A stretch of 64,000 bases of DNA from Solanum dulcamara (GCF_947179165.1 NC_077238.1:77777757-77841756), one strand, 5' to 3'; shown: positions 11,330-26,119, counted from the first letter of the stretch. Notes: generated from the sequence alone by a model not told the origin. A program made the numbers and translations.

Positions 11330-13575
11330 TGTAACACCCCAATTTTTTTCGCCAAGACTCGAATCAATGTAGGATTGAACTCAGTGAATTTTAGTTGTAT
11401 ATATGAGTTAGGATCAATTCCTAAGTATTTGAAGTGTATTATATGTGTTTTAGGGTCATAAGGAATCCCTAACACCAAGCCGAGTCCAAAGAATTTCTAT
11501 CGGCTAAGTTTTCAGATGAGTCCGTATAAGGGTCAACTTCAAACAATCATATCTCCTAAAATATATCGAATTGGGTATCCCATGAATTATAAAATTAAAT
11601 ATCTTTGAATCTTCTTTCCAACGCCACCAAGTTTGTCTCATTTGGAGTTCGGAGTAAAAAGTTATGGTCATTTTACTAGAGACGCTCTATCTTGGCAGAA
11701 GTCCGTGATGGATCCGCAACGCGGATAGGACACGGACTCCACTGTCTAAGACGAACGATGCCCCCTTTATTTTTTTAGGGTATTTTTATCCTATAACCCT
11801 TTGGGGAGTTATTCTAATGTCCCTAAATTTGTAGAAATCAGTTTTCCTCATTAAAAAACCTCTTATTCACTTCTAAACATTAACACTCAAGAATTTTCAA
11901 GAAAGCATCAAGTTAGGGTTCTTTTTCAAGATTCTTCAACAAGGTAATTCCTTCATAGATTTCAAGCTTTCCAAACCAAACTTCTTCATCTATTTATGAA
12001 TCGCTAAGAGAAATTTTAAATCCTAACCATAGGGTTTTCAAGAAAACAAGTCAAAGAATTTCAAGAAAGGGTCTCTTGATTGTTCTTCTTCAAGTTAAGA
12101 TTTTTCATCAAGATTTATGGAGATTTTAAGGTATGTAAGGCTAACCTAAAATATGGATTGAGTTCTTCCATATGCCCCATAGATGTATTGGATAAAAAAT
12201 GTGAAAGACTTGAACCCTCCATGAACGTTTTCTTGAATTTTCCTAAAACCCTAGAATACCTTTACATATTATTAATTGATTGATGATCTTTATGACTTGA
12301 ATTCTTGAACAAATTACTTTTCACATGATACTTCATAAACTGTAGCCATATATATATATATATATATATTGATTGTAAATGATTATGTATATGTATTGAT
12401 TGGAATGAAAAGCACGAATTGGGATAGCTAGGAATGTGAATGGCATAAAATAGGAACATAACTTATTGTTGTCATACAAGTCTATCTAACTACTCTTGAA
12501 AGATGTGATTGAGACTAATTGGATAGTATGATTTGTTGAAAGGTTTGATTGTGATAAAATTGATAAATTAAAAGGGGTCCATATAAGACTTGTCGATATG
12601 ATTAGATTAAACTGATTGGATAGAGTTTTATGACCATTGAGTCTTGAAGGAGTATCGAACACCGAATTGGGTAAGAGTAAGTAATAACTCAAACCCAATA
12701 ACTACGTCACCAAACGTAGGAGAGGATTGGACCGTTAAAGTCATATATTTCCTAAATTACTGTCCTGACATGATAGGACTTGATTGATTGTGGATCCATG
12801 ATTATTGATTCATTCCTACCTTGGCAAGGTATGAATGGACGTGGCAACAACGTCGGCTTGTTGTACTATCAATGGCTCATAAGTGATGATTGTTGGATAA
12901 GAGAAACTCCCATATAGGTCTTGATAGTACTCTGAGTCGGATTGTAATGGATTGGATTGGATTGGACTGTACATGATTGGTCTTGTCTAAATCATATTCT
13001 TGTTTAGGCTTAGGACATCTTAATTGAATTGTTTCTTCTCCTGAGTTGACTAATTCTACCCTGATGCATGTTTTACTCTGCCATTTTACATATTCGTACA
13101 TTCCACGTACTGACGCCATTTGGCCTGCATCATTTCATGATGCGGAGACGGGTACTAGAGATCATCAACAGACGCACCGTTGAGAATCTATTCGCTTCCA
13201 TCTAGTTGGTGAGTCCTCCCTATTTTCGGAAGATACCGCACTTATCTTTTTAGCTTTGAGTTAGTTTTCCTTTATTTGGTTTGTGGTAGCCATGACTTGT
13301 CATTGACACCTCTTGGATTGTTGATAGAGGCTTCATAGACTAGAGTGTGGATGATGTTGATTTATTCGTTTTGACTAGTTTCATTCTTACTAGTTGTTAA
13401 ATTGGATATATGGTTGGCCTTTGGCCTTATTTATGAATAGAATCCTTGTGAGTTGAGTTTTCCGCTGATAGAATATGACTGAATGAGAGTGTGATTGGAC
13501 CAAGTGGTTCGTTTGAAGGCCAACAATGATTTTCGAATGCCGGTAACGTCTAGGGCACCCTCCCGGGGCGTGACA
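11330..13575 (+). mobile_element. Solo LTR of a Ty3/Gypsy element (copy A)
   Basis: The segment starts TGTAACACCCC and ends GGGGCGTGACA, the usual TG...CA ends. It is flanked by a perfect 5-bp duplication CTGAT (11325-11329 and 13576-13580). It has no PBS, gag or pol, so it is the product of recombination between two LTRs. It shares long similar blocks with copy B at 37657-39813, such as the segment around CCGGGGCGTGACA versus CTCGGGGCGTGACA. It holds a (TA)n microsatellite near 12348-12371. All small ORFs inside are chance frames. Confidence 0.88.
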
Positions 13576-14085
13576 CTGATCTCATGGTAGAATTGAATTA
13601 TTGTGTGCAACTGAAAATGATAGTCGACAAAATAGTTCACTATTGTAACCGTTTTGAAAGTGTTCGGACTATGTCAGTGTGGCAGGCCAATAGGATTGCT
13701 CTAAAAGGACATGGCCATCCATATTGGCAGAAATAAGCTTTCAAGAAATCATCTCTCTCACAATTGAAAAAGGGCAAGAGCATTCACTCTCAAGAAATAG
13801 AAACGAAGGAATAATAATGGAGCTTAAGATTGTCATTGTGTTATTGCTTAGTGGTTGAAGATTCCAGGTATCATAGTAAGGGAGAAGAGATTAAGAGTTT
13901 AATCCTTGGGATTGTAGGATTTGTAATCATTTGATGCTCCTTATTTGATAATGAAATCTGAGTGAAATCACGTAGATAAGTCGTGGTTTTTTCCTCCCTT
14001 GAGCAAGGGGTTTTCACATAAAATACTTGTATTTTACTTTTTATGTTATTTACTGTTCTTACTGTAATAAGGTACCAGGTTGATA
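13576..14085. other. Unassigned spacer after solo LTR A
   Basis: No gene or recognisable element; composition is less AT-rich than its surroundings. Confidence 0.5.
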
Positions 14086-14188
14086 GTTTATTAGTAGAAG
14101 CGCACAAACTATTACCTATATTAATATATATAGATAAGTTTATTAGTAGAAGCGTACAAACTATCACCTATATTATATATATAGATAA
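14086..14188 (+). repeat. 52-bp tandem duplication
   Basis: Two neighbouring copies both begin GTTTATTAGTAGAAGCG (14086 and 14138) and end TATAGATAA, with few differences. Confidence 0.8.
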
Positions 14189-15581
14189 TAATATAATATG
14201 GATATTTTTTTATAAATAAACACTATATATATGCTCGATAAAAGCTATAGCGACTTTAAATATAATGATATTAATCTAATTATCACTAAAAAAAAGAAAT
14301 TACTGATATTAATATCTTTTTTATTGTAAGACAAAAAACGAACTTCACATAAATTAATATTATCAATTACTATATGAGACATAAAATAAAAGTTTTTCAT
14401 CTATTGTAGTACTTTTAAAAAAAAATGAAAAGTAAACGTGAATTCCCAAGTCAACAAAAAAGTCAGAGTAGATATCTTGAATAAATGCTACAAAGATGAT
14501 ATCAAGTGTCTTAGGATTGGGCATACAAATTATTTTCTAACAAAAAATTATATAATATATACAAAGTTAGATTTTATATATGTGTGTAGTACAGTAAATA
14601 TTGAATTTTTTAAATTTTTTTAATATTTATTTCTTCCTATTTTTGAATTCTTTTAGTAAAATTTTTGACTCCAAGTCTCCAATGATGAAAGAGGTCTTAA
14701 ATAATTTGTTAGATACTTACATTTTATTAAGTATTTTTAGTCTTATAAGTTTATTAAGTGTCTTCTTCGTTTCTTTCTAACAAATTTTGTTTGTTAAATT
14801 TATAGTTTGTTTGGCTACCGTTTCATATGGTATAAATAATAATTTTTTTTGTATTATTCTTTTTTTATAAAATATAAATTTATGCATCAAATTTTATATA
14901 AAAATAATTGAAAGCATAATTTGAGATTTTTTAGAAAAATTGATATTTGAATTTATGATCACAAATCACATATTCAAACAATTTGAAATCATAATTTCAG
15001 ATTGTATGTCCAGAGAAAAGCTAAAAATATAAGAAACTACCTCCAAATACATACAAATGCAAGTTGTGGGTACCAATCCGTACCATGGGTGGACCTGCAA
15101 AACTACTTGATTATAACTTGTAATATTTGTACACTATTTACAAAATCTATTATTTTTTTTAATTGATATTCAATATCTATATTATGTCTGACTAAATTTG
15201 AATTTACACTGAAAAGTTTTACATTTGGGGATAAAATGTTTTCTAACAAAGGCGACTCCATATTCAATAGAACTCAAACCCGAGACCTTTTGATTAATGG
15301 TGAAGGAGTACTTACCACTCCACCATAATTATTATTGGTTATTTTTTAAAAATTTGTTGTTTCCCTTGGCTTCTATGCATTGTATTCGAGCAAAAAAGGA
15401 TAAGAATTTGCCTCCACTTGCTCAACATATTTGTCCCAAGAGTTAAAGTTATCACTATATGAGTATAGTAGATATCTCTTTGGAAAAAGTATCTGATTAA
15501 TTCAAATTCACGTGAATAAATTAACTAGGAGTAATAGCTTTATCGTCTGCATCAAAAAAATTTATTTTCAAGTTTTATTAA
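14189..15581. other. AT-rich intergenic stretch
   Basis: Only small AT-rich frames; nothing recognised. Confidence 0.6.
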
Positions 15582-15995
15582 GGGTGTATTCGATATGAAG
15601 AAAAACATTTTTACAAAAATGTGCATAATATTTTCATGTTCGGTTGATTAAAATTTTGAAAAATATATTTTCTCTAAAAAAATAAGTTCCTTATAAATGA
15701 AGAAAACGATTTTCCTAATGAAAGTAGGAAAAATAAATTGTACTAATGACATTTGCTTGTGTCCTCTCCATCCTCCGACACACCTTATCTTCACCTTCAC
15801 ATCCGCCCTCCATAATCCTCATCCCCACCATCCCAGCCCTATCTCCCCTATCCTCATCTCTCCTAGTATTTATATAAATTATATAAATGCTTTTAGGATA
15901 ATCTTTTTTGCTTACTTACGAAATATAAGAAAAAAAGTAAAATTCCTAAAAAATATGTTTCATGAAAAATATTTTCCTTCTTATCAAACACACCC
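15582..15995. mobile_element. MITE-like TIR element
   Basis: GGGTGTATTCGATATGAAG at the left is matched in inverted form by GGGTGTGTTTGATAAGAAG at the right. Inside are paired AAAATATTTTC-type blocks. The duplication is not clear. The 102-codon ORF at 15697-16005 lies within it and is spurious. Confidence 0.6.
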
Positions 15996-18290
15996 AAGAT
16001 TTTAGTTAATAGTAAAGGAAGTCCAACTATCTCATACGTTCTATCATATTTGTTCGCTAAATATAATATAATGATATTTATATTATCGCCGCTAAATAAT
16101 TATCACAAAATTCCTTATTTGATATAGTGGTAGCAGTTTGAACATTTCCCAATTTGCTAATCCAATTGATTTTGTACTTTCCAAAGAGATGATTAATTAC
16201 AGTTCAGTAGTTCAACAATCAACTAATCTGGGACCCAAAATTAAACAAAGACTCCATCACATTGAATTAACCAAAATATAAGAAGTCTACTCAATGTCAA
16301 CTTGATCTAGCATTTTTTTTTAGTTTATATTTTTTAAAAAAAACTGTCTATAACCTGACAAATTCCAAGTTGCAAAAGGTTCACTGAATTTCAGATTTTC
16401 CATTATTCCACAACTTGATTTTGGAACAGAAATAGACATCTTAACAATAAAGACTCTTAACCTATTCCACATACCAACACAAAACAAGGGGCGGAATTAT
16501 AATATTAGATATTGGTTCAAATAAATTCCGTAACAATTTTTTGGGACATATATATTTGTATTAAAAACTTTATTAAATATTTATGAGCATTTAATTGGTT
16601 AGTGGTTAATTTAATATTAATAATAATAATAACATATTCAGTATAATCTAACAAATTAAAGTCAGAAAAAAATAAAGTATACGCGGATATTAACCTTATC
16701 TTCAAGATAAAAAAAATTATTTTCAATAGAAACTCGACTCACAATATAAATTTTAAAGTTTGATTCCTCTTCTTGACACGAATAGGTCATGAAATTCTAC
16801 TATTAAATTTAATTCAAAACCATATACCCATCCATTGTTATTCTAGATTTGTAGTTTCTTCATTGATTAGTGTGAGAGATTAGACCGTTATGACTTGCAT
16901 TATACACAAATTAAATAGGAAAAATTACTTAATTGAGTGCTTTTTAAAAATTAATTACTGATTTTAGCGATATTTTTTATTTATTGCAATTTATAGCAAT
17001 ACATAGCAATATTATGATAAATCTACACTTGTATTAAAAGTGAATTATGCATACAATATAAATATATTATAGGTGTTTTAAAATATATATTATGTTTGTG
17101 TAGTAAGAAATTGACATAATGTATTATAAATCTATTAAAGTATGTGATAAATGTATTATCTATCTATAAAACTTGTATTATATATGTTTTATAAATAGTT
17201 ATCTGCAATATGTATTAAAACTGTATTATAAATGTATTATAAGTGTTCAGTGATTAATTTTTTTTTATTACTATAGATGGTAAATATTTTTTTAATATTG
17301 TATATTCATGTAAATTTCCCAATTAAATATGATATTTGGCAAAAAGATCTCAATTTTTCCATATGTTGATATAGTTTCTTGTTCTACTTGGCTGCCCATA
17401 CCTCAAAGGGTTGAAATTGGAAGTAGACCATCTTTTCAGACATGTCAGATTCAACATTTAAATATTGCGATTTTTACACTAAGATAAGAAGTGGTTTTGA
17501 AATACATATTTAAATTTATTTATACTTCTTTTTACATTACACGTGCATACATATGTACGTAACATGTCTTGTGTACAACTTTTAGGGATCACAGCAACAT
17601 ATATTGCATCTAATATCTAGATTGTCCTTTTAAATTGATCATCGTTCTGTGAATGAAAGATTGTGTTGAGATTCATTTTACTTTTTAAAGCCTTCAATAG
17701 ATTCTATCACAAGACTAAAATAAATCGTGAATCTTCATAATTTGATACTACAAATGATGATGCTCCGAATAATATGTATGTGCAAACATACGTATATATG
17801 ATTTGGATTGAAATTATACGAAGCGTTTAACTTGTAGGTTCTAGAATAGTTTTCATTTTTCTCTTCAAAAGTTGAATTTTCCCACTTTATATATCTTAAT
17901 TAATATTGCGGTTTAGTGATATTCTCTTAGCCAAGAAGTCCACAACTTCGAAAACAAAACAAACAATAAAATAACATGTGAACCCCTCGTATGTTTAATT
18001 TCCATTAATTAATTAGCCTTTCTTTTTTAAAGTCATGTCATGTGCACTGATATAATATATAATAATATTTTTTTATATTATCATGTTAAATTTTCGTATA
18101 ATAATAAATAATTCTACGTATCAAAATAGATATGGTAATTTTAATAAAGAGTAAAAATCTATCATAATTAATTATTTATTTTCAGTACTTGCATAGAGGC
18201 TTGATTAAATACATCTAAGATTTATGAAGGTTTGTTCCTATTTTCTTATAGTATGAATTAAGAGAATTAATTTCCTTCAATATCTACTTG
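15996..18290. other. AT-rich intergenic stretch with a weak MITE candidate
   Basis: No gene. Approximate inverted ends at about 16910 (TTAAATAGGAAAAATTACTT) and 17330 (inverted TTTAATTGGGAAATTTACAT) suggest a MITE of about 420 bp. A 90-bp block at 17825-17917 recurs, diverged, at 29437-29505. Confidence 0.5.
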
Positions 18291-20378
18291 CTAGTGTACT
18301 TAGCGGCGCTTCGCGCGGATATCAGAAAAGAGAAAATATATTTTTAAATAATTAATGGCACTATTTAATAAATATTCTAATAAATAATATAATAAAAGAG
18401 AGAAATACAAATTAAGTTATGATTCTGATATTACCTATTTAGAAAAATTGCTAAAATAATTTACATGCTACATTTTCAATTTAAAATTGTTGATGAAAAA
18501 AACAAAAATATAAAGGTTAAAATGAAAAGTTTCAGTTAATTGACAATCTAATTATCATAGTCTCATACTATATTCAATGATTCTTATAGCAATATTATTG
18601 GTTCAACCGAAAATATTAAATCTAATGAATCATAAATTACTTTCTGTATAAATGACTCCATAATAAAAATGTATTTATTTATTTCGATATTCGATGTTTG
18701 TACCAACATAGTTATGCACGAAATGCAAAAGTTAGAGAGATATTTTTTAAATTATTTTTTTGATAAAAAGTTTGACAACATTAATACAATTATTCCTATT
18801 ATTACAATATTATTGTGGTAATTATTATAAATAAATTGGAGTAATAACTCTCCAAAAGATAACTCTTTCTTTAATGTGGAATTTTTAAAAAAAAAAAACC
18901 ATTTTTTGTTTTTAATAATAATAAATTGAATACACATTAATCATACATTCACATTTTTTATGGTAAAAAGAAAAAAGAAAAGATATGACTCTTTGTTATC
19001 CTTATTCACACCCCATTTATGTTGTTAGAAAGAAAATATATTTATATATATGACTTTTCTTTTAACACTTTTAACTTAAATTTATTATTGAGAGGATTAA
19101 ATAATGACTTTTGAAGTTTTTCTCTAAGAGAGTTAAAGAAGTTATTTTTTATTTAAATTCTGTAAAGCACATTTTTACTATAGGCACAAATGACCGCATT
19201 TTTTTACTTGCAAGATCAAATGATCATATTTTCATAATTTGTATTTTGTTATATTTTTTGAAATACCCGTTATTTGATCCCTAACTTTACTATACATGTA
19301 AATTTGATCATATTTTTATAACTGAATTTTATAATGTCTTTATTTATAGGATAATATGGAATGTTAAATGATATCATGAACATTAATATATATATATTGG
19401 TACAATTAACTTTACATTCTCATGTTCTATCATTATAATTATTAGAAGTTGATCCACATAGCTACAAAATTATATATACATACTTTCTTGAATAGCATAC
19501 ATGCATGTATATGTTAACTTCCTTTTTTATTTTTATTTTTAAAAAAAAAATCTGACCTGAAAACACAATAAGTTAACCTTACAACAACAATAAAAATATA
19601 TAAAAACGAAGTTAACTAATCAAATAAAAACTTTAAAGAATGTCTAATTATTAGTTAAAAAGAAAATAAGGACCGTGTTATAAATATAACATAATTCAAT
19701 TGTCCATTAACTACAAAGACATACAAAGAACAAAAATAATCAAAATCATAAGAAATTACCAAAAGAAGTAGAAATAGAAAAAATATCTCTAGAAGCTAAA
19801 AAAAAAAAGCAAAGAGAAAAAATCAAATTATTTTCTTTTAACAAATTCACGATTCATACTATAGGAATCCCAAAATAATAATACTAAATGTTTAATTGCA
19901 ATAGAGAAAAAAGAATAATTATATTAGACATATCAAATCATTTTACCTCATAAAATTGAATTATGCAAGAATGTCTAACAATCTTCATTATAGATCTCTC
20001 TCCTGCAAAATCAAATAAAAAAACAAAAAAAGATCAACCAAAAAGACAAAAGATGAAGCATAAGGAGAAATGAAAATAAAATAATTATCATATAAGTCTC
20101 AAAATAGGTTTTTATAAGTGTGATTTCAAGGAGTCATCAATTTGTATATTAAATTATTTGAGGATTATGAATATGAAAGGCTAGGAGTTATGGACATTAC
20201 TAATATTAATTGAGAGTAGAATTTATATATTAAGGAGATGATTTGATAAAATAAAATAATTGAAAGAAATGAAAATAAAAGGCCCAAAAGAAGAGAAAAA
20301 AATAAATATAAATGAAAGTCATAGAGAGGTGTCACATCACCTTATCTATTATCCTCTTTTATATATATATATAGATAG

Positions 20379-22541
20379 TGTCACGACCCAAAATGGGTAA
20401 TGAGTGGCACCCACACTTAACCTCCTTGGTGGGAGAACCAACGATACAAACCCCAACTAATAACACTAACGCGGAAGCTCAAATAAATACGTTTTCCCCA
20501 AAACCTGAAAGTCATCACATGAAGGACATTTAAATTCTAAAACTAAGTCTCGAATTATCAAACATCAAATAAATAAATAACATAACGTGTCTGAAAACTA
20601 AGGACACTATGCCATGATAAGAGATTCCATCGCCAGCTAGAAGGATAGCTCACCCTGAAATCTTATGAACTGGAGACTGACTAGAGCTGAGGTAGAGTCG
20701 AAGTCGATGGAACACTCGCTGCACCCCACAAAATAAAACAAGAAAAGATACAAGAAGGGGTCAGTACAGGACAACATGTACTGAGTAGGTATTATCGGCC
20801 GACTCAAAATAGGAATCAATATGGAATAAGTAATAGCGGGAAATCAACTGTAGCACTTAACAGGTGGCAACCAACAGGATCAAGATCAAATGACAACACA
20901 ATGAACAATTTCATAACCAATCGACAATATTAAGATCACACATGAGGACTCAAGCCTCCATATCACACTCTTTTGAAAAATGAGTTATTGGAGATTGGGT
21001 AGTATTAAGTCATTTTAATTTATTTTCCTTTAATATTACCGTGCCGGAACGTGACACTCGATCCAAATATACCATGTCGGAACGTGACACCCGATCCAAA
21101 TATATCATGTCGGAACGTGACACCCGATCCAAATATATCGTGTCGGAATGTGACACCCGATCCAAATATATCGTGTCGGAACGTGACACCCGATCCAAAT
21201 ATAATTAATTTATCATTCTTCATGATTACATTCCACTTCATTAACAATATTTCATCAAGCCTCATTTATTCAAGGCACCATTTTTGATAGGGCAAGTTCA
21301 AGATTATGGATTTCATGGCCTCGGGATTTCAGACCAATCACAACAACATATCAACCATCCAAACCACAACAATTAAATGCGTAGTAAACTTCACACACAT
21401 TACCCAATGAATATTAATCACTATTAAGAGTCTATCTATGATATAGAATAAAAAACCATAACCTACCTCAATCAAAGAACCGAAGTAAAGCAATCTAATT
21501 CACCGGTGATTTCCCTTTCTTCAATGTCTCACGTTTCCAATCTATTAAGTATAAAATATTCGTAAGCAAACAAACCCGTAGATACCAATATTATATATAT
21601 GTTTAACCTAGACTCAATAACCCATCCAAATCTATAATCAAATTCCTAAATTTTAAATCTAGGGTTAAGCCTCAATTTCTCCAAATAATATAACTTTGAT
21701 GGATTTCATATAAACACTACACCTAATATTTAATTACATATCTCAATATGTCAAAACTTGATTTATAATATAAAACAATATAGTGATAGTTAAAATTGAG
21801 GCCACTGGTTACTAAACCAGTGGCAACAACACGCCAAATCTCTATTGGAGTTCACAGATTACATTCATATTACCTTCATACTTTCATATGATATTAATAA
21901 TAAAATAATGCTAATATGAACCCCAAAACGGCAGCCAACTTTGTCAAAGGAAAACATGTTGTCATAGTTGGATTTCATAAATTAGGAATGGACATCTCCA
22001 TCGGTACTCCATAATTAATGATATAATATTCTAACTTTTCCACTCAACTGCTGCCAAACAAATCTAATATTATGCTTTCACTATTTAACCAATAAATTGA
22101 ATCAAGCAATATACTAATATATATATATGGGGTCCCTATCTTAACAATTAGAAATCAACTGATTTGCAACCTTAAAGAATAGCTACAGAACCTCAATTTG
22201 CAACCTTACCTGAATGCTGTCGCTCGCGTGGACGCCGCAGGTAAGTTTTCTCTTTGTTCTTTCGTTTCTTTTCTTTTACAAATTAGGGTAATTAATTATG
22301 AATCAATAGATAAATAATAGTTAAATCCCACAACTTATTTTAATAAATATGGGACAAGTGGTATAATATATTAACTAAATTATCAATTTAGCCCACTAAT
22401 TAAATTAATTATCTAAACTTACCCCTCAACTAAATACCTGTAGTTATCGAATAGTCTTAAAATTTTGACTTAAATTTACGGAAAGGATATCTTATGAAAT
22501 AAAAGGTCCTAGTACTCAAAACGACCTAATGGGTCATTACA
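20379..22541 (-). repeat. 3' LTR of retrotransposon 1
   Basis: Plus-strand ends are TGTCACGACCC and GGGTCATTACA. It is the same length as the 27137-29299 copy and nearly identical to it. It contains five 33-bp tandem repeats (21038-21202). Confidence 0.95.
21038..21202. repeat. Five 33-bp tandem repeats in the 3' LTR of element 1
   Basis: Five head-to-tail units of 33 bp contain CGGAACGTGACACCCGATCC with few changes. As 33 is a multiple of three, all six frames stay open and produce repetitive chance ORFs. The same array is at 27796-27960. Confidence 0.95.
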
Positions 22542-22553
22542 ACAGATACCAAT

Positions 22554-25500
22554 TTACCCACCGTTCGTCCCCGAACGGTCAAAAGAAGGGCGAGGGTAAA
22601 AAAGGGTACCTGACTCGACGAACAAATGTGGATATGTTCCACGCATATCAGCCTCAATATCCCAAGCGGACTCCTCAATAGGACGATTCTTCCACTTGAC
22701 CTTCACAGACGCAATCTCTCTTAACCTCAACTTGCGGACCTCCCTATCAAGAATAGCTACAGGCTCCTCCTCATAAGACAAATTCTCATCAAGCAAGACC
22801 GAATTCCAGTGAATAATATAGTTCCCATCTCCATGATATTTCTTTAGCATAGACACATGAAACACTGGGTGCACTCCAGATAAACCTGGAGGTAAAGCCA
22901 ATTCATAGGCCACCTCTCCAACACGCTTAAGAACTTCAAACGGCCCAATATACCTCAGACTGAGCTTACCTCGCTTACCGAATCTCACCACACCCTTCAT
23001 GGGTGAAACCTTCAACAACACTTGCTCTCCCTCCATAAAATCCATGTCCCTGACCTTTCGGTCTGCATAATCCTTCTGCCTGCTCTGAGCTGCTAGAAGC
23101 TTCTCCTGAATAAATTTCACCTTCTCTAGTGATTTCCTCAAAAGATCAGTTCCCCAAGGTCTCACCTCAAATGCGTCAAACCAACCAATAGGAGACCTAC
23201 ATCTCCTCCCATACAATGCCTCAAACGGAGCCACATCAATACTCGAGTGATAGCTATTATTATACGAAAACTCTGCCAAGGGTAGAAACTGATCCCAATG
23301 ACCACCAAAATCTATCACGCATGCACGAAGCATATCCTCTAGCACTTGAATTGTCCTCTCAGACTGCCCATCGGTCTGAGGGTGAAATGCAGTACTAAGA
23401 TCCAATCTAGTACCTAACTTGGTATGCAAGGTTCTCCAAAAGTTAGAAGTGAATTGCGTACCTCTATCTGATATGATAGAAACTGGAACTTCATGTAATC
23501 GAACAATCTCGCGGATATAGAGTTTGGCTAACTTCTCGGCATCATAAGTCACCTTGACTGGAACGAAGTGAGCAGACTTAGTTAACCTATCAACAATCAC
23601 CTATATCGAATCAAACTTACCCAATGTCTTTGGAAAGCCGACCACAAAATCCATTGCAATCCTTTCCCACTTCCATTCAGGAATGGGCATTCTTTGAAGT
23701 GTCCCTCCAGGCCTTTGGTGTTCATATTTTATCTGCTGACAATTTGGACAATGGGCAACAAAATCAGCAATGTCACGCTTCATTTTGCTCCACCAATAAT
23801 GCTGTCTCAGATCGCGATACATCTTGGTTGCACCAGGATGTATAGAGTACCTCGAACTATGAGCCTCTGCAAGAATAGTCTGGATCAAAGTATCAATATG
23901 GGGCACACATACCCGCCCTTTAATCCTCAAGACACCTTCCTCATCGATCACAGCCTTTTGGCCTCTCCCTGCAAGACCATGTCACGAATCCGGCTCAGCT
24001 TTTCATCTTCAAACTGCTTTTCTTTAATCTTGTCAAGAAAAGAAGATTTTGCCTCCACACAGGCCAAAAATCCTCCTTTCTCCGTTACTTCTAGCCTCAT
24101 AAAGTCATTAGCCAGAGTTTGAACCTCTTTAGCCAATGGGCATTGGGAAACCTGCAAATGAGCTAAACTTGCCATACTCCCGGCTTTTCTGCTCAAGGCA
24201 TCGGCCACTACATTAGCTTTTCTCGGGAGATAAAGGATAACGATATCATAGTCCTTTGGTAATTCCATCCACCTTCTCTATCTCAAATTCAAGTCTCTCT
24301 GAGTGAACACATGCTGTAAATTGCGATGATCTGTATACACTTCATATTTTACCCCATATAGATAATGTCTCCACTGCTTCAATGCAAATACAACCGCAGC
24401 CAACTCCAAATTATGAGTGAGGTAATTACGTTCATGCATCTTCAATTGCCTTGAAGCATAGGCAATTACATTCTTCTCCTGCATTAGCACTGCGCCTAAA
24501 CCGGAATATGATGCATGACAATAAATAATGAAATTCTTATCTTCTACTGGCAGGGCAAGAATCGGTGCAGTAGTCAATAAGGACTTGAGTTTCAGAAAAC
24601 TCTCTTCACACTCGTCCGACCACATAAATGGAACTTTCTGCTTGGTCAGCTGGGAAGCAATGAAAGCAAATTCCTTGACGAACCGGCGGTAGTAGCTAGC
24701 AAAATCAACAAAGCTCCTTACCTCTGAGACATTAGTGGGTCTTGCCCAACTCTTCACTGTTTCAATCTTTTGGGGATCCACCATCACTCCCTCCTTAGAA
24801 ACTACGTGCCCTAAGAAGGACACTGAATCAAGTCAGAACTCACACTTAGAGAATTTGGCATATAGCCTTTTCTCCCTTAATAATCCGAGAACAATCCTCA
24901 GATGCTCTTCATGTTCTTCTCTGCTCTTTGAGTAGATCAATATATCATCAATAAAGATAATAACAAAGAGGTCCAAATATGGCTTAAAGATTCCATTCAT
25001 CGGACTCATGAAAGTAGCAGGCGCATTTGTAAGCCCAAAAGACATTACCAAAAATTCATAGTGTCCATACCTGGTTCGAAAAGCAGTCTTCGGTATATCT
25101 GCTGCCCGTATTTTCAGCTGATGGTAACCAGACCTCAAATCAATTTTTGAAAAAACATAAGCACCCTCCAACTGATCGAATAAGTCATCAATACGAGGAA
25201 GAGGATACCTATTTTTAATAGTTACTTTGTTCAGCTGTCTGTAGTCTATGCACATACGAAGGCTACCATCCTTCTTCACAAATAAAACTGGAGCACCCCA
25301 AGGAGAGGCACTCGGTCTAATAAATCCTTTACCCAACAACTCCTGAAGTTGGGCCTTCAACTCCATCAACTCAGCCGGGGCCATTCTATAAGGTGGAATG
25401 GAAATAGGGTGAGTGCCGGGCTTCAGGTCGATACAAAAATCTATATTCCTATCAGGTGGCATACCAGGTAAGTCTGTGGGGAAAACATCCATAAATTCGC

Positions 25501-26119
25501 GTACTATCGAAATAGACTCAATCGATGGCACTCCAGAACTGTCATCCTTGAGATGTGCCAGGAAGGCTAAACAACCCTTACTCACCAACCTCTTAGCACA
25601 AAGAAAAGAGATAATCCGAACTGGAGCGGAAAGATAGTCATCCTCCCACACCAACTGATCCATCACAGGTTTGGCTAATGTCACAGTCTTAGCATTGCAA
25701 TCTAAGATAGCAAGATTTGGAGAGAGCCAAGTCATACCCAAGATTACATTAAAGTCAACCATCTCTAAAATAATTAAATCTACATAAGTTCTGCTCCTCA
25801 CAAAAGTCACAAGGCAAGACCTATACACTTTCTCAACTAGCACAGACTTACCAACAGTAGTACAAACACGAATAGGCATGTTAAGTAAGTCACAATGTAA
25901 ATCGAGTCCATCAGCAAATACGGAAGATACATAAAAAAAATATGGATCCAAGATCAAACAATACAAAAGCCAAGCGATCGCAGACCAGAAGAGTACCTGT
26001 GATAACAGCATCGAATGTCTCTGCCTCTGACATCCCTGGGAAAGCATAACAATGGGCTCTGTAGCGAAGCTATCTGGCTTCACCCCCTCCACCTCTATCA
26101 TAAAATCAACCACTTCCAA
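22554..26119 (-). pseudogene. Broken pol of retrotransposon 1
   Basis: On the minus strand the order is protease, reverse transcriptase, RNase H, integrase and a chromodomain-like end, as in Tekay chromoviruses. The RT has [20 protein letters not shown] and FIDDILIYS. The integrase has the zinc-binding CPNC and the SDRGTQFTSNFW and HPQTDGQSERTIQ blocks; the C-terminal part ends in YPHLF. Visible breaks are a TGA for Trp after the RT KCEF (near 24832), a TAG for Gln in RNase H (near 24275), a frameshift between RNase H and integrase (near 23950), and a TAG for Trp at the integrase core (near 23600). The protease active-site region reads DPYFF where DxG is expected, so it is dead. No active protein is expected. 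Confidence 0.92.
22560..22579 (-). other. Hairpin before the 3' LTR of element 1
   Basis: On the minus strand, stem ACCGTTCG pairs with CGAACGGT around a GGGA loop, 18 bp from the LTR and overlapping the last codons of pol. Element 2 has the equivalent hairpin at 55537-55556 with compensatory changes. Confidence 0.8.

Noticed and set aside
15697..16005. 102-codon plus ORF
   Set aside because: It lies in a MITE and reads into its inverted end; composition is not protein-like.
21038..21202. CRISPR-like look of regular 33-bp repeats
   Set aside because: Units are directly head-to-tail without unique spacers, inside a plant LTR.
21010..21287. Overlapping repetitive ORFs on both strands (and again at 27768-28045)
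   Set aside because: They come from 33-bp repeats inside an LTR; a period divisible by three keeps all frames open. No start context or homology supports them.
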